A DNA stretch of 64,000 bases from Cryptomeria japonica. Taxonomy: Eukaryota > Streptophyta > Pinopsida > Cupressales > Cupressaceae. A model generated the notes under the pieces. It saw only the letters and a program-made list of their open reading frames with translations, was not told the DNA's origin and did no database searches. The position numbers and the translations under genes are program-made. Shown here in pieces: positions 22,597 to 37,500 of this stretch. The stretch spans positions 333,919,427 through 333,983,426 of the forward strand of contig NC_081414.1 of assembly GCF_030272615.1 (NCBI RefSeq), read 5' to 3'. Every line of letters starts with the position of its first letter. Positions within the stretch are counted from its first letter, which is position 1.

Positions 22597-25500
22597 CTGA
22601 AAGTAGCAAAATTGGCAGTATAAGTTTTGTAACAGGAGCTTAAACATATCCTTAACAAGAATTGGAACCACATACAGGAGCATCATGTGCATATTCAAAT
22701 ATGGATAGTACCAAGCTCTACATCCATCTGCCGAGGCCAAGGAAATGTGAAAATGCATTCTTTACTGTTTGCTTCATAAACAGACGGTACCTGACCTGCA
22801 CAAATTAATTGATTTGGGGAAGACTTTGAGTCATTTGTCAGTGGAAATTGACACGGAAAAATAAACTTTGAACGATGCAATACAGCAAACCTGTATTAAG
22901 AAAATGCTGAACTGACACCCCAAATCTTTCTTGGTTCATCGTGGGCAGTATCACAGCTTTCACCTGGAAACAAAATGCATGCTGAATTAGGTGTAACTCC
23001 CTAGCTCTAACTGCATTCTTGTGAATGAATTTGAATTAAAGACATGTTCTAAGTACATCTCAAATATTTTCTAATCTTCACCGTTGTTTAGGTGCCAAGC
23101 CATGTACCTCCTGATATGAAGAGAAAACATAGCCACAAGATAGTAAGATAAATGTTGGCAGTATCTGCTTACTATTTCCAGAAATGAGAATGCCAAGACC
23201 TGTTCCTAGCTAGAGTAAAGAGAGAATAAACACCACATTACCAACATATCTCAGTTTCATCCAGCAATAAACAAAAAGTAGAATAAGGAAATCAAAGAAA
23301 AGTACAATGTCAGCTTACCAAATCTGCTATATTACTTGTGGATTCTCCTTTCGCTGTAATATCCCCTATGTTTTCTTTGAGCGCAAAAGCCTTATAGATG
23401 GGAGCACGAGTTGATGTTGAGGATACAGCAGCAATATTCTGATCGTACAAAAGATTAAAACAAAAGACCTAAGTTATACCTATTCCAAAATAACTAATAG
23501 GGGAATAATTGAACACATGAAAGGAGTGAGCACCAAAAAAAATTAGAGAGATAGCTCTGACAAGAACAAAATAATAACCAGGCAAATGTAAAGGTCTTCA
23601 TAAAAACCGTGTTCATGATATGAACCAAAATGATTTCCTATAATTGTTCAGTAGGGAAGTTTAGGCAAAAAATGAATTTCAAATGAGTTGAGGTTAAAGT
23701 CACTAGTGACAACAAATGCAGCAATACTTGTGTAGACTCGGAGATGTCTTTAGATATTATGTAATGTCCTCTACTTGGTATAGGCCTGTTAGCATTGATT
23801 TTCCCATTTTAATACATTTATAACTTGAATTAATGTGATTAATGAGGAGACCAATACTATCTAATGTCTTTAATTGAAGTTCTTTTATTATGAATATATG
23901 AAACAACTTATGATCTTACCCTATCATACAAATTATAGCTGTTATTTCTGAATACTAACAGCAGTGTATAAATTAAAAGTAAAGATTGTAATTTACCTTG
24001 TATTGGAAGAATGTAGCCTTGGGAGAACAACCTGCACCCAAGAAGCAAACACCTACGTACATATCCCATTATTATAGTTAGATCTAATCTATTCAAGCAG
24101 ATAGTTTTGGGTAGTTGAAACATGAGAGGGTTTGCACGGGTCCATTGTCTACCAAGCCCAAGGAATGGTTGCTTCTAACCTCCTTGCTAGACTTGGTGGC
24201 CTAAGTCCAATACCCATACAAGGCTTACCTTATGGGTTTGGCATAGAGGATGCAATCTGGCTCCTTGACTCCAAGGGTCCTTATGACCACATGGAAGCCT
24301 CTCGTTGCCACTAGATTACACCTCTACCCATCCCTCACAAGATGCACAAACAAATCTTGTTTAATACATATGGAGTGGAAGTGCATTAAGAAAACAATCA
24401 CTATATTATCAGTCGTTACAGACTGATACGATTTGTATTATAGACTTGTTCCCTTATGCTATCTCATATCCCAGTAGACTAACAGAGATACTGATCATTA
24501 GAATACATATAACTTATAATGTCTTCATTCAGATATAGACAGAAAAGTACCAGCATGTTGCTTAGTAGATACCGTTCCTAATAACTGAACATACCTTAGT
24601 AATAATGGCAGTGGGTAGATGATATACTGTATGCTGAATATCACTATCCAATGGGGTCTTTTTCTGCAGTATTAATCCCCCTGAGATTGTTACATATTTG
24701 GTGCCAATGTCTCTTTAATTTTCCACAGATTCCTTCTTTGTGTCAGCGATTCCCTCATGTTCCTTAATTTCTTTCTTCTACTTTCCAGTGACTCCTTGCT
24801 GTTCTTTTCCTCCCTTCAGCGATTCCTTAACTCTTCTTAACCTTTTGCTTCTACCATTCTCTCTGTCCTTTTATGCCTCATGACAAGGCCCGAACTCCCC
24901 TCTCATTAATGCCAAGGGTGGCGTCTTTGAGGGAAGAGTCGCCTTGCTCCCTCTCAAGGAAAACAATTCCCTTACAGAATAATCAATGAATAATCAACGC
25001 CTTAAGCCACGAATTATTTAACTTGTGATAATTATGCTAAACAATAAATAGGTATTATGGTTAATGTTGGTATGAACGATATCGTTTGTGCATTAGTAAT
25101 CCATATCATATCTCTAATTCCAATCGCCTCCTTAACAATGATGATCGTGGTTCTTGCTAATTGCATCATATAAAACATTTTGCTCTAATTCCTTTGATCG
25201 AATATGATATTATTTGGTGGCTCAATACTACGGTCGCTAGTATTAATTACTGGTTTGTTGGATCGACGGCACTATGATATTAATTCATGATACTTGCAAT
25301 AGATTCTACTAAGTGTAGCCTCCACGTGGATCATCCTTGTGGATGGTGGCCTTAGTCATTACCTCCCGCATGCTTACGTTCGAACACGATCACGTATGAA
25401 TGCTTTCTCACTTCCTTCATTTGATCGGCACATCAAGGGATAACGTATTCATCCTTGGTCATTGCTGATAATTATAAGTTTTGTCACCTTCAACTATATA

Positions 25501-28500
25501 GAGATTGGCTACTTAACATATCCAAGTTCAACATGTTCTTCTAGTTCATAAATTGCGATACTATATCAATTGTGTTTTATTTCCAAATTCGTCTCCATAG
25601 GAGACTTCCGAATTTGGGTGTCTCTCGGAACTAACCTTTGGATGGGAATTTCAATCGAGGGTCGTGACATATTTACCAATCTACTACTTAGGTTATTGAC
25701 TTTCCTGATAAAGGATTTTATCTTAAATGTTTGGAAAGATTTGAATGATGTTATTCCATACAAATATCCAAAGGACACATTATTTCATCAATACATTAAA
25801 ATTGCATTGGCTTCAAGTCACAGAGGCTTCACTTAGTGAACCTGGGTTATATCACGTGCGTTCATGGCATACTAAAGAATCTCCCTATTTTCAAAATATA
25901 TTGCCCTAAACTCCTTTTTTGTCACCCTCTCCCAATACAGTCCGAATTAAAAAAAAAAAACCCTATTTTCACCATATATTGCATTATTTCATAGCTCAAA
26001 TAAAAAACCCCCTTATTTTCACCAGATAGGCAATATATTGAGCTCACTTTTCAAGATAGTAAACCCCCCAATATGAATACACATGATATGATATTGCCTA
26101 GCCAGTGAAAACCCCGTGCTTCAAGTGATGATTTTCACTGGATACATAGTTAGACTCTTGCTGATAATCAGGATTGAGTACCTTTGACACAATTTGGGCT
26201 GAGCACAATGTGGATCATACTCATGGATTTCAGTTGCTTCTCAGGGCCTTTAATTAACTTTAGCAATTATTCACAAGATTCTTACCCTAATAACACTTGC
26301 AAGTCAGGTTGTCAATACAATACCAACTAAGGAGGCCATGCTCATCAGAGCAAACGCAAATTAAAGGATCACAATGGCCATGAACACCTCTAGATAACCA
26401 TGACACCCTGTTTGACTGCCTCATGAGGAACCTTCACTCTACTTGACAACAATTTTATACATCACATTTTGCAGCTGCTAAGGATTTTAGATGACATTGA
26501 CAACTCAGAAGCTCACCATCTCATGGGTGTTGTTGCAAACTACTTGTTGAATGCTACCTACTTTCCGTGGTGCAAAATGAACAAATAGGCATTTGATGGG
26601 GTGTGACACAACATATTGCAGTTTGGTGGGGTGTGACCCTATAACTCTTGCAACTTGGCATAGCAAAGATTCTAGCACATGTGACAAGGAAGTCATTATG
26701 ATGGTGGCTTTTAAACCCACAACCAGGACACCAAATTACTAATCATGCATTCTGCACTATCATGAGTTTCTCTGTCTTTAAGGCACCTAAGTGATTTAGA
26801 CCTCCATGCATGAAGCTGCCCTTTGTGGTTTCATACCTTCACTTCGTGCCACAACTCACAAAGACACTTTAAGTGCTTCAGGCTTCCTTCTACATGATAA
26901 AAGTAACTTGGCTCACTATTTATTTGATTGGTAGCTTCAACACTCCTATGAACCACTCTCAATGTCAAAAATCATTCAACTCATACAAGAGCTTTACAAT
27001 AAAGTCCTTCAACTATTTAGTATCGCATGTCATTGTCTCATGATCAAATAGTCAATGTCTTTCAATTTAACAATGGATTGCTGCTCCACCAAAAAAGCCA
27101 AAAATCTTTAGGTCACGTTGCCAAAATCATTCTTTGTTCCATGTAGATCACACATAAAGCACAATTCCCATTTGTGACCTTTCAATGTTCCTCAACACTC
27201 TCAGGGCTTTGTGATTGGATATTTAACATCTTTCACTTGCTAGCTTTCTGGTGCACTTACCTAGTCATGGGATGATAAGGGTATTGTGCCTTAAACTACA
27301 ACTTGCATTTGAGGAGACACCACTAGCTAATGGGATGAGGTGCCACCCAATAGCCAAGGAAGGTTCCCCCTATTTAATTGGCACAACACCTATAAGGGAA
27401 GCCATCATAACAACACACAGCATTTATGATAACTATGAAAACTGGGTAGAAATATCTACATATAATTCTCTATAAGTATATTTAAAAATATATTAGAGAG
27501 ATGGAGCATTTCCAGAACAAGGAGGGAGATGCAAACAAGGAAGAAAACACGACACAAAAGGTGGGGGAACTCAAAGCAGAAGATGATTCCTGTTGCGATG
27601 GAGAAGAACATAACAGATTCAAGGCCATTGATGTATCGGAGGAACTATCCATTGAAAGGAGATTGATGGAACATCTTGCAATTATTTGTAGGGTTATTGG
27701 ACCTAAGAAAGAAAAAGAATGTATAAGAAAATGGGTGAAGGTATCATGGAAAATGGATTTTATTTTAAAATTCTTGCCAAAAGGATTTTTTATTGCAATA
27801 TTTGCAAATGTTGAAGAGAGGGAGAAAATTATTCAGGAAGGACTAGTGCAATCAAGATTCTCCATTTTATATGCAGAAGTGGTATGCCAATTTTGATCCA
27901 ACAAGATTGCATCCATATGAGAAGGCGATATGGATTAGATTATATAACCTTCCAATAGAATACAACTGGACAGAGGATTGCTTGGAAAAAATAGGTAGAT
28001 TGTTGGGAACTATCATTGAAATTGATTTAGATTTACTAGATGGGGATTCTTACTTGTACGCTAGAGTCAAAATAGTGGCATTAAGAGAAATTCCAAAGAA
28101 AATAATGCTTTGCACTACCAAAAAGCATTGGCTACAAAGCATTGAGATTGAAGAAGAAAAATTCTTCTGTATTAGATGCAGACAAAGAGATCATAGGGAA
28201 GGTCAGCGTAGAATGAATGGAAAGAAAAACAATCAGAGATGGACCCCAAAGAAAGTCTGGGAACAAAACCGTTGGTTTGAAAAAACGGTTACTGCAAAGG
28301 AGCCAAAAATTGAAAGTAAGGCAGAGGCAGATAAGACAGAGATGATTGGAGGGTGTTCAGTCTCTACTTCTCAGCACAATCAAATCGAAGATACACAATG
28401 TTGTTCCGTAGACATCAATGATTCAATAAGAATAAAGAAAAGGGTAGGAGGATGGAGAATAATATATCAAAATTAGCAGATCCGATCAAGGGACCAGAGA

Positions 28501-31500
28501 TAGAAAGATGTATGGTGAAAACGCCAGAGCAGAATCAAAAAAAAAAAAAAAAAAAGATACAAATGTGATTAATTCGGATAACTAGTATCCTCAAGAGTCA
28601 GGAGAAGATTGGGAGACTAAAGGAGATGGAAGAATATGATGAATTAGCAATTTTGGAACCCAGAAACCTGAGTCAATTTGTGTCCTCCTTTTGCAAATCG
28701 AGAAAGGGAAGGGGTAGAAAATCAAATAAACAAAAGAGAGACGAGGAGGCAAGGGAGAAAGGCTTTCTCAGCATCAATAAGTTTCTCCAATCATCTAAGG
28801 GAGCAAAGCACTCCCTTGGAAAGCAATGAAAGTTCTTACCTGGAATGTCAGGGGTCTTTTGGCCCGACAAAAGACACCTAGTTAAGCGTCATTTGGAGAG
28901 GATCGGGGTGTATTTAATATTTTTGCAAAAAACCAAGGTGAATGCCAATGTAGGAGAAGGATTTCTAAAATATTGTAAGTCCTAGAAAGGTACATTTATA
29001 GATGCACAAGGCTCGGTAGATGGACTGGGGATATTATGGCAGGAAGATCATTTTGATGTGTCTATCATAGACTTCTCAAATCAATGGTTGCGCTATGTGA
29101 AATTAAAACAAAGATAGATAATTGAAGTTTTTATGCATTTAATGTTTATGGACCGATTAGAAATGTTGATAGGATGAACACTTGGCAGGAAATTATCTCA
29201 GGAAAACAGTTGGTTGGAGAAAATGTTTAGGGGGGGGTTTCAACGCCTTACTATATCCCAGGGAGAAAAAACAGGGTGTGCATGTGTTGTGACCATTTCA
29301 CACATCGCCCCATCGCAAATGGGGACCCCCTCTTTTTGCTTGTTCTTCGCTCGTCTTCGCTTTCGTTTTTAGGGTTTTGTTAGTCAGTTAGTTGTCTGGA
29401 TTTAGGGCTAAGCCTTAGGGTTTTAAATTTTGCCTTTTCAAGCCAAAATCCAGTCGTTTTTGAGAGCTTTTGAGCTTCTTTTCTAGAATGTAAATTTTGA
29501 ATGCAATGATTTCGCCAAAATGGTCTAATTTTCAATTGGAATGTTAATGTAGAGCTTAGATTTGTCTAAGTATTGGCCGTCAATGTGAATTTTTGTCCGA
29601 TTGAATATTTTGACCAAATTTTGACTTTTTTGAATTTTGATCCTGGGCATTGGAATTGATTTGTTTTCGCCTCGTGAAGTGTTAAAATGTGTAAAATCTT
29701 GTTATTTTGGCCTGTAGGAGCAAAATCGCTCCTGTCCCTCAGTGAAGGACGGGAGCTCATTTTCAAATATCTCATCGTCCCTGCAGAGTCTAGGCAAATT
29801 TCAAATTGGACGTGATGGAGAACGGCGAGATCTTTCCATTGAATATAAATTGAAGATTTTCGTGAGCACAGAAATGCCTCCAGGAGGAAAATCGCTCCTG
29901 TCCCTCAGTGAAGGACCGGAGCTACAATTCAAATTTCGCCTTGTCCTTGCAAGATTTCGAAAGCTTAATGATTTGAGGACGTCCAAGGGAGAATGCTTTG
30001 CCAAATGAATATAATTTGATATGCAAAAAACGAAGGATAATGACCTATATTGACTAAATCGCTCCTGTCCCTCTCCAAGGGACCAGGGCGAGGTACCCTG
30101 TAGCTCTCGTCCCTCTCCCAGGGACCAGAGCGATTTCCTTCATTATGCAAAATCCAGACAAAGGTCAAGGCAAGTTTACGTTCAAAAACAAGGGAAAACA
30201 TGAGATGAATGCGTTGAGTATAAATTGAAGATTTTTGGGACGTCCATAACAGTGTTAAATGCCTAGTTCGCTCCTGTCCCTCAGGAAGGGACCAGAGCGA
30301 TTTTTGATATAATTACTTTTCTTGCAAAGTTACAAATGATGTCAAGGCATGGACGAATAGAGTGAAGAAGGACGAGTCCGTTGAATATAAATTTGGAACC
30401 TGGCAAAGTGAGATAGTGGCCACAAGGGAAGGATCGCTCCTGTCCCTCTCCAAGGGACCAGGGCGATACAATGATGATAATATTCCCTACGCAAGTTCAA
30501 GGTTGTTCCTCCAAAGTTCAAGGTCGACACAAGTCAAGACAAGGTGGCGAGGGACATTTCAAGGCATCTTCATCATGCGCAAACACTCAAGGGACGTTAA
30601 AATGAAGAAATTGACACCATATAACATAGATCGCTCCTGTCCCTCAGGAAGGGACCAGGGCGATGTTAGATGTATTGATCATTTTGAGCAAGATTTACGT
30701 AAGGACAAGATTTCGCAAGGTCTTAGAGGGTCCACGGAAAGGTAGAAAGGTGATGCATGAAGATTTCAAACGTTAAATAATCACCAAAATGGACCTAGGG
30801 ACCATATCGCTCCTGTCCCTCTCCAAGGGACCAGGGCGATTTGCTTTGGACTCCTTATTTTGCTTCAAGATCAAGCTAAGTCAAGACGTCCTAAGATTGC
30901 ATATGGTCCAAGGCATCGTTTGAAGATAATTCGCAAGGGTTTGAACGTCCAAACATCGCCAAATAATGTAAAAGCCCCATATCGCTCCTGTCCTTTGGAC
31001 AAGGACCAAGGCGATGCTATTAATAACACTCACGTTCCTTCAAGACCAAAGCCAGGCGAGGATAAGCAAGGTAAGGGACATCGTTGGAAGGACGTTGCAA
31101 AGGAGATCGAAGTTTAAAGTCGCCAAGATCAAGGAGAAATCATGGATCGCTCCTGTCCCTCTCCAAGGGACAAGGGCGATGATCCCTTTGATGCGTCCAA
31201 GCACATAATGAAGACAAATGGAAATAAGCGCAAAGGACACGAGTATAGGTGTTGTTCACCCTACAATGGAAGTTCGAAGGTCAAAGATACAAGATGAACG
31301 TGAAGACATGGAGATCGCTCCTGTCCCTCTCCAAGGGACAAGGGCGATGTTAGGCAAAACACATGACATTCTTTGAAAATCACGTTAAGACAAGGACGCA
31401 CAAGGTTTTAAATGGCATTTGGAAGATGATATAAGGAAAGGATCGTACCAAAATGGAGAATTTCAAGCAAAAACCTTAGGATCGCTCCTGTCCCTCTCCA

Positions 31501-34500
31501 AGGGACCAGGGCGATAATGGTCATGAGATGCACTTGCTCGCACAAGAAAGAAATTCAAATTCGAAGGACCACCAGATGATCGATTTGGAACATGGAAATG
31601 AAGGAGTTGAACGTTGAAAACGCAAGAATCAAGACCAAAATCATGGATCGCTCCTGTCCCTCTCCAAGGGACCAGAGCGATGAGGTACGTCCCTTTATTT
31701 TCATATTTTTGGCGCCAAATTAAACAATTCAAATTTCCTTAAATGCTAGATCGATTTAAAATTTGAAAATCTTATTTATTTAGCATTTAATATGGCGTTA
31801 AAACATTTATTAATTATTTTGCCTTTATTAAAAATCGAAATTCTCATTTAAAAAACGCAAGGCATTAATAATTAATTATTTAATTAATAAAAAATCGATT
31901 TGAGCGCTCAATTAGGCAAGTCGGCCTTGTCATGTTATTGCAAATCATTTAAAAAATGGTTTTATTTTTATCAAGTCGGCCAAAGGGGTGAAGGATGAAA
32001 GCGCTATATAAGGGGGGTGAAAACTATCATTTCTACATCATTTTTACCTTTCTTCATGCGAATCAAGGAGAAGCGAATATAGTGCGAAGTGTGTTCAAAG
32101 GTGGTGCGAGTTTCATTCATCCAAGGGTGGCGCGCTTAGTTATCAAAGGGTGGTGCGAATCCAAACCAAAGGTGATGCGAAGTATATCATCAAGTATAGA
32201 GTGCGAATTACGTTGAAGACCAAGGGTGGTGCGAATTTGAAGATCCATTTGAGACCACGTCCAAGGCGATAATTGAAGATCACGTTCTCTCCAGAGGTGG
32301 CGAAGTCAATTTTGAGGAGATCATATTGAAGATTACTTTATACCTCAATTTTGCCTAGACAAATTTTGTTTTTGCATTCTAGAGTTAGCTCTCTATCGAG
32401 GTATGGCGATTTAATTATTATTGTTTTATTCATTCATCGTCATATTTCAAATTTTGAAATTTTGAATTTTAAATCTCTTGGCTCAATCGTTGTATTTTAG
32501 GAAATGATAACTCTAGAGACTTATCATGAGGTTTCCTAAAATTTATCTCTCTTATTTACGTTATTTATTGCAAAATCTATTTCTTATAATGAAATGTTGT
32601 GTAGGTATGGCGACCCCAAAGGCGGGAGCATCCACCAGTCGCTCGGCTCTCATGAAAGAAGATCAGAAGACCGAAGAAGTGGAGACCAAGATCGTGTCCA
32701 AGTGGAGCAACATTGGAGATACAAACTTGGGGAACTTTAGCACGAAGAAGTTCCGAGAGGTCCCTTACATCGGCAAGCCATCACCTGTCGCCCGGAGAAT
32801 AATAGAGAGTGGCATCATTAAGGCGGCCGGTTTTCCTCCAGCCATTCAGTGCCACGAGTTGATGATCGAGTGTGCCCGTCATTACAATCCACAGTCCAGG
32901 ACAATTGTGTCCAATGAGGGAAACACTTTGGCGTACCTTTCAGAGGAAGCCATAAGTGAAGCCTTCCATCTTCCAGAGCACAGGGACATGATATACAAGA
33001 GCATTGAAGGAGCCAGATCAGTGTACGATGATGATCCAGATGCTTGCCTAAGCATAATCAACAAGAACTGGCTACTTAAGAGTCGTCCCCGTCTGAGCAA
33101 AGTACCGAACACACCACACAGGATTGATTTCCAAGAGGAGTACAGAGATTTGATTACCATGCTCAACAGAGTTACAGGAGCACCTCATGCCTTCTATTTT
33201 GAGAAGTGGATGTTTTACTTCATCCAGGTGATTGTTCAAGGAAAGGGTACGATACATTGGGCTAGGATAATTAGCCATTGCTTAGACGTACAGTTGAGAA
33301 GACTCAGGGCTACTAAGTCCTTCCACATGAGTTCATATGTCATCTATGCCTTAATTAGGAGCGTTGAGTACGCAGGACTACCTCACAGAGGAGTGATTGG
33401 AAGAGGACCCGGCGAGGTCAGAGTTTGTGAATCCTATACCTACTTGCATCATCCACCAGGGAAGAACTACAAGTTAGTCAATGATATTTTCACGATGAAC
33501 ATCACAAGGACGTTGCAAGGAGGGATTCACAACAGATTATCTCAGGATGCCCAGGAATTCATCAAGAGGTCATACCAAGGACGTTGTCATCCCTGTCTTG
33601 AAAGTTATAAGACACACGTCCAGAAGAATTTTAGCACAAGAGAGGATCTTAGAAGGTGATTCTCACAGTTTGTTTCAGTGGTCAACCTTACTCCATATAA
33701 AGAGTGTTCTTTTCGAGGACATCAGTGTTAGATGTGGTCAAGTTGAGGAGGTGATCAATCCGATCTAGGACAGAGTATTTGAGGTACTTCGTACCATTCT
33801 TGGCAGAAGGATCGAGGTCGAGACAGATGTGGATTTACAAGAATTTGAGGATAGAATCAAGATCATCTTTCGCAAGGACGTAGATGTTACAGATGAGCAG
33901 TATGATCAGATGTATGCCACCATGCTCCTGATTGATAGAACAAAAGAACTTGAACCTACTTGGGACACAGCTCTTCTAGATGCATTTGATCAGGTCATCC
34001 ACTTAGAAGAGAGTATCAAGAATCTTCCCGAGATTCCAAGCACAGAAATCGAAGGAATCGTGACGAAATTCATTGCATATGCTAAGAAAGAGAATTGGAA
34101 AGGGAATAAGATTCTAGATGAAAGGTTGTTACAGATGACATGACATCTTATTTCTCATTGGTTGATACCTCCTAGATTTTTGTGCCAAATTTAATATTTG
34201 GCTATGTATTTAATATTGTTCAGTAAAAAGGAGGTCATTTGTAACAAACCCTAATTAGGGTTTAGGTGTCATGATCTTGTCCATTGATTTATTTTCAATC
34301 TGGACCTTTCATTGTAACTGGGGATGCTATTTATACCCCCATTTTTCATTTCAGTTAATAATAGAAAAATAGTGAATAGTGTAAGAGATAATAGTTGATG
34401 TAATAGAGAGATTAGAGTTAGAAGCAATTTTTATTTTGTAGCAAGATTGAGTCTTGAAGAGAGAAATTCAAGCAATTGTTGTATATGATGACTTGGAAAT

Positions 34501-37500
34501 CAATAAAATATTGAAGTTATGGTGTTTTGTTGCAAATTTCTTAAGTTATCTTCATGGTTGTTGGATGTACTTGAATCACGCTCAATCAAGGTAGTTTGTT
34601 AATTTGAAAGACTAAGTGTGAGATTTGATATTTGGTAGGATTCGCAATCCAAACCACTAGCTTCTTGCTGATTGTAGGAATGCCTTGCGTGGTCGACTGG
34701 AAAACATTTTGAGTCCTTAACCTTCAAGCATTTTCGTATCTAGGATATGTACCTTCGTAGTAGTGTCCTTGGTCTTTGATGCATTGAACACCATTATTAC
34801 CTTAGAAGATCGCACTAATTTCAATTAAGTTGTTATCTTATGGCAAAATTGAAGTTGGTTGAGTCTTGCCAAATCTCATTCATGCTAAGTCGTTCATAGG
34901 GTTAGGCTAGATTAGACTTCCTTAAACCCTGTCCTTTTGCCTTTTTTTTGAAAGTTCCTTTTAGTTTTAGTAAAATCTTCGAGCTTTTGGAATCCGTAAG
35001 ACGCCTTGGAGGAAACAGCAAATCACATCATACCACTAAAAATGCTTGTCCACACGTGGAGACCCCACTAAAAGAACCTTGGAGTCCATCTAACTGATCC
35101 TTTTCGCAGATCTTCAGCAGTTAGAGACTATTTTCTCAAGAGAGGATAAGATGCCTGTCGGTATTTTATTCTGTGTATGATTGTGTATGAAATACACGTC
35201 AACAGCATGGTAATAACAAGGCAATGTTGGACTTCCAAGAATTTGTGGATGAGATAGAACTAGTAGATTGTGAGCCAAAGAATGGTTTATTCACATGGAA
35301 TAACCATACATTGGGTTTTATCAATATCGCAGAGAGGTTGGATTGCTTTTTGGTGGGACTAGGATGGATGAAGGATAATATTTCCTACGAACCATTGATT
35401 CTACCAGATTTTGTGTCTAACTATTTTTCAATCACTTAGGAGATCAAGGACAGTGAGAAACCAAGGAACGGTTTTTTTCAAATTTTCTAGCATGTGGTGG
35501 AGGGAACCTTCATTGGAGGGAAAATTGAGGACTTGGTGGATTGAAAGTGATATTTACGAAGGTACTATCTCCTATTGTTTTATGAAAAGGTTAAATTTTT
35601 TAAAACAGAAATTGAGAACTTGGAACAAAGAAGTTTTTAAAAACAACTTTGTGGAAGAGAAAGTGGAAGAAAATTAGGAGTTAAATAAAAAAGTTATTTG
35701 CACTAGAATATTTGTGCAGGATTTCAGAAAGAAAAACATCTTAAAGAAATTTCATTTGGTGCTTTTAGCCAGGGAAGAACTATATTGGAGAGAAAAGGCC
35801 GGAGAAAATTGGTTTGTCACAAGAGATCTTAATACGAAGCTTTTCCATGCTTCAGTTAAGAGTAGAAGGGCTAGGAATAGAATTGAAGAAATTCTAATTA
35901 AAGACAGAAGCATCTATAGGGAACCAGAGAAGATTGAAGAAGAGGCAGTTTTGCACTTTAAGGATATTTTGGCTAGTGCTACAGGCATTCATTCTCAAGA
36001 GGTGGAGGAGATTCTAAAGGACATTCCAGCTTGTATCAATGAAGAGGATAATAATAGCCTTTTAAAAGCATTCTCATTGGAGGAAGTCGGGAAAGCAACT
36101 TTTCAACTACACTCAAAGAAAACCCCAGGGTCGGATGGGTTCCCAACTAAATTTTATCAAAGGTGTTGGAATTTTATTGGCCAAGATGTATTTAAGTTAG
36201 TAGAAGATATTAGGAGAAAAAAAATTGTCAAAGATATCAACAATACAATTATTGCCTTGATACCTAAAAAGAAGCGTAAAAATTTTGGGGATTACAGGCC
36301 AATTTCACTATGCAACACTATTTATAAAAATTTTACAAAAGCCTTCGCCAATACATACAAGGAGATTTTGGAGAAGATTATTTCTGAAGAACAGAACGGG
36401 TTTGTTGCAGGACGGGAAATCATGATAGTATCATAGTTGCAAATGAAGTTGTTCATTCGACCAATAAGGAGAGATCAAAGGGTATGCTCATCAAGTTAGA
36501 CATTAGTAAGGCATATGATAGAGTTAAATGGGATTTTTTGATTGCAGTAATTAAAAATTTTGGTTTTAGTGATTGAATGGATTGATATTATAGAATTTTG
36601 TATTTCTGCTCCACGATATTCTATTTTGGTGAACAGATCTCTATGTGGCTTCTTTGAGGCTACGAATGGGCTCTGTCAAGGTGACCCGTTGCCTCCATTT
36701 TTATTTGTAACAATGGCTGAAGCGATGGAAAGACTCTTCAACAAATTAAAGAGAAATGGAATTTTGAAAGGAATTCAGGTGACAGAAGGTATTACTTTAT
36801 CCCATTCACAATTTGCAGATGATACAATTTTATATGGGGAGGCATCAATTAGAGAAGCTGAAATAATTAGAGATGCAATTGATAAATATTCTAAGGTGTC
36901 TGGACAAATATTAAATTTTAGAAAATCAGAAGTGTTCTTTAATATTAATAAGGTTAGCCAAAGAAGAATAGCAAATGTGTTGGGTATCTCACATTCTAAT
37001 TTGCCATCAAAGCATTTGGGAGACCCTTTGATAAATGGGGGATGCAGCACTGCTAACTAGGAGGAGACAATTAATAATTGTAGAAACAAAATAGCTTCAA
37101 GGAAAAACAAATGGTTATCTTTGGCTGGGAGGAATTTGATGATTAAATCAGTTTTGGTGCCAGTCCCAATTTATGTTATGTCCTATTTTAAAATGACATG
37201 TAAGGCCAACTATCAATTGGAGGGTATTATGAAAAAATTTCTCTAGGAGGGCTCTAGAGAAGACAAGAAGACTCCTTTGATTGGGTGGAATTTGGCATGT
37301 GAATCGACGGAGATGGGAGGAGCGGGTTTAAGAAATATTGTAAAACAAAATAGAGCATTGGGGGCCAAACTAATTTGGAAAGTTTACAAAGAACCAGATA
37401 GACTATGGACAAGAATAATCAGGAAAAAATATCTAGATTAGGAAGAGCCGCTGAGGGTATTGACAATGGAGAATTCTTAAGGAGGATCAATAGTGTAGAA

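Larger units (their letters stand above)
29285..35204 (+). mobile_element. long TG...CA element, copy B (5920 bp)
   Basis: Starts TGTTGTGACCATTTCACACA and ends ATACACGTCAACA. GCATG flanks it at 29280-29284 and 35205-35209. It lies inside the LINE endonuclease, whose homology resumes on the other side, so both ends are certain. Inside, in order: double hairpin, hairpin array, first TATA, leader, ORF with internal deletion, palindrome, second TATA, poly(A) signal. No gag, pol, primer-binding site or second LTR. Confidence 0.93.

Noticed and set aside
24660-25560. Solo LTR starting TGTTACATATTTGGTGCC
   Set aside because: GAGAT is present on both sides only with a non-CA end; no convincing terminus.
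29721-31690. CRISPR-like layout: regular short inverted repeats with unrelated spacers
   Set aside because: Spacers are about 130 bp, the context is a plant intron inside a transposable element, and no cas gene exists.
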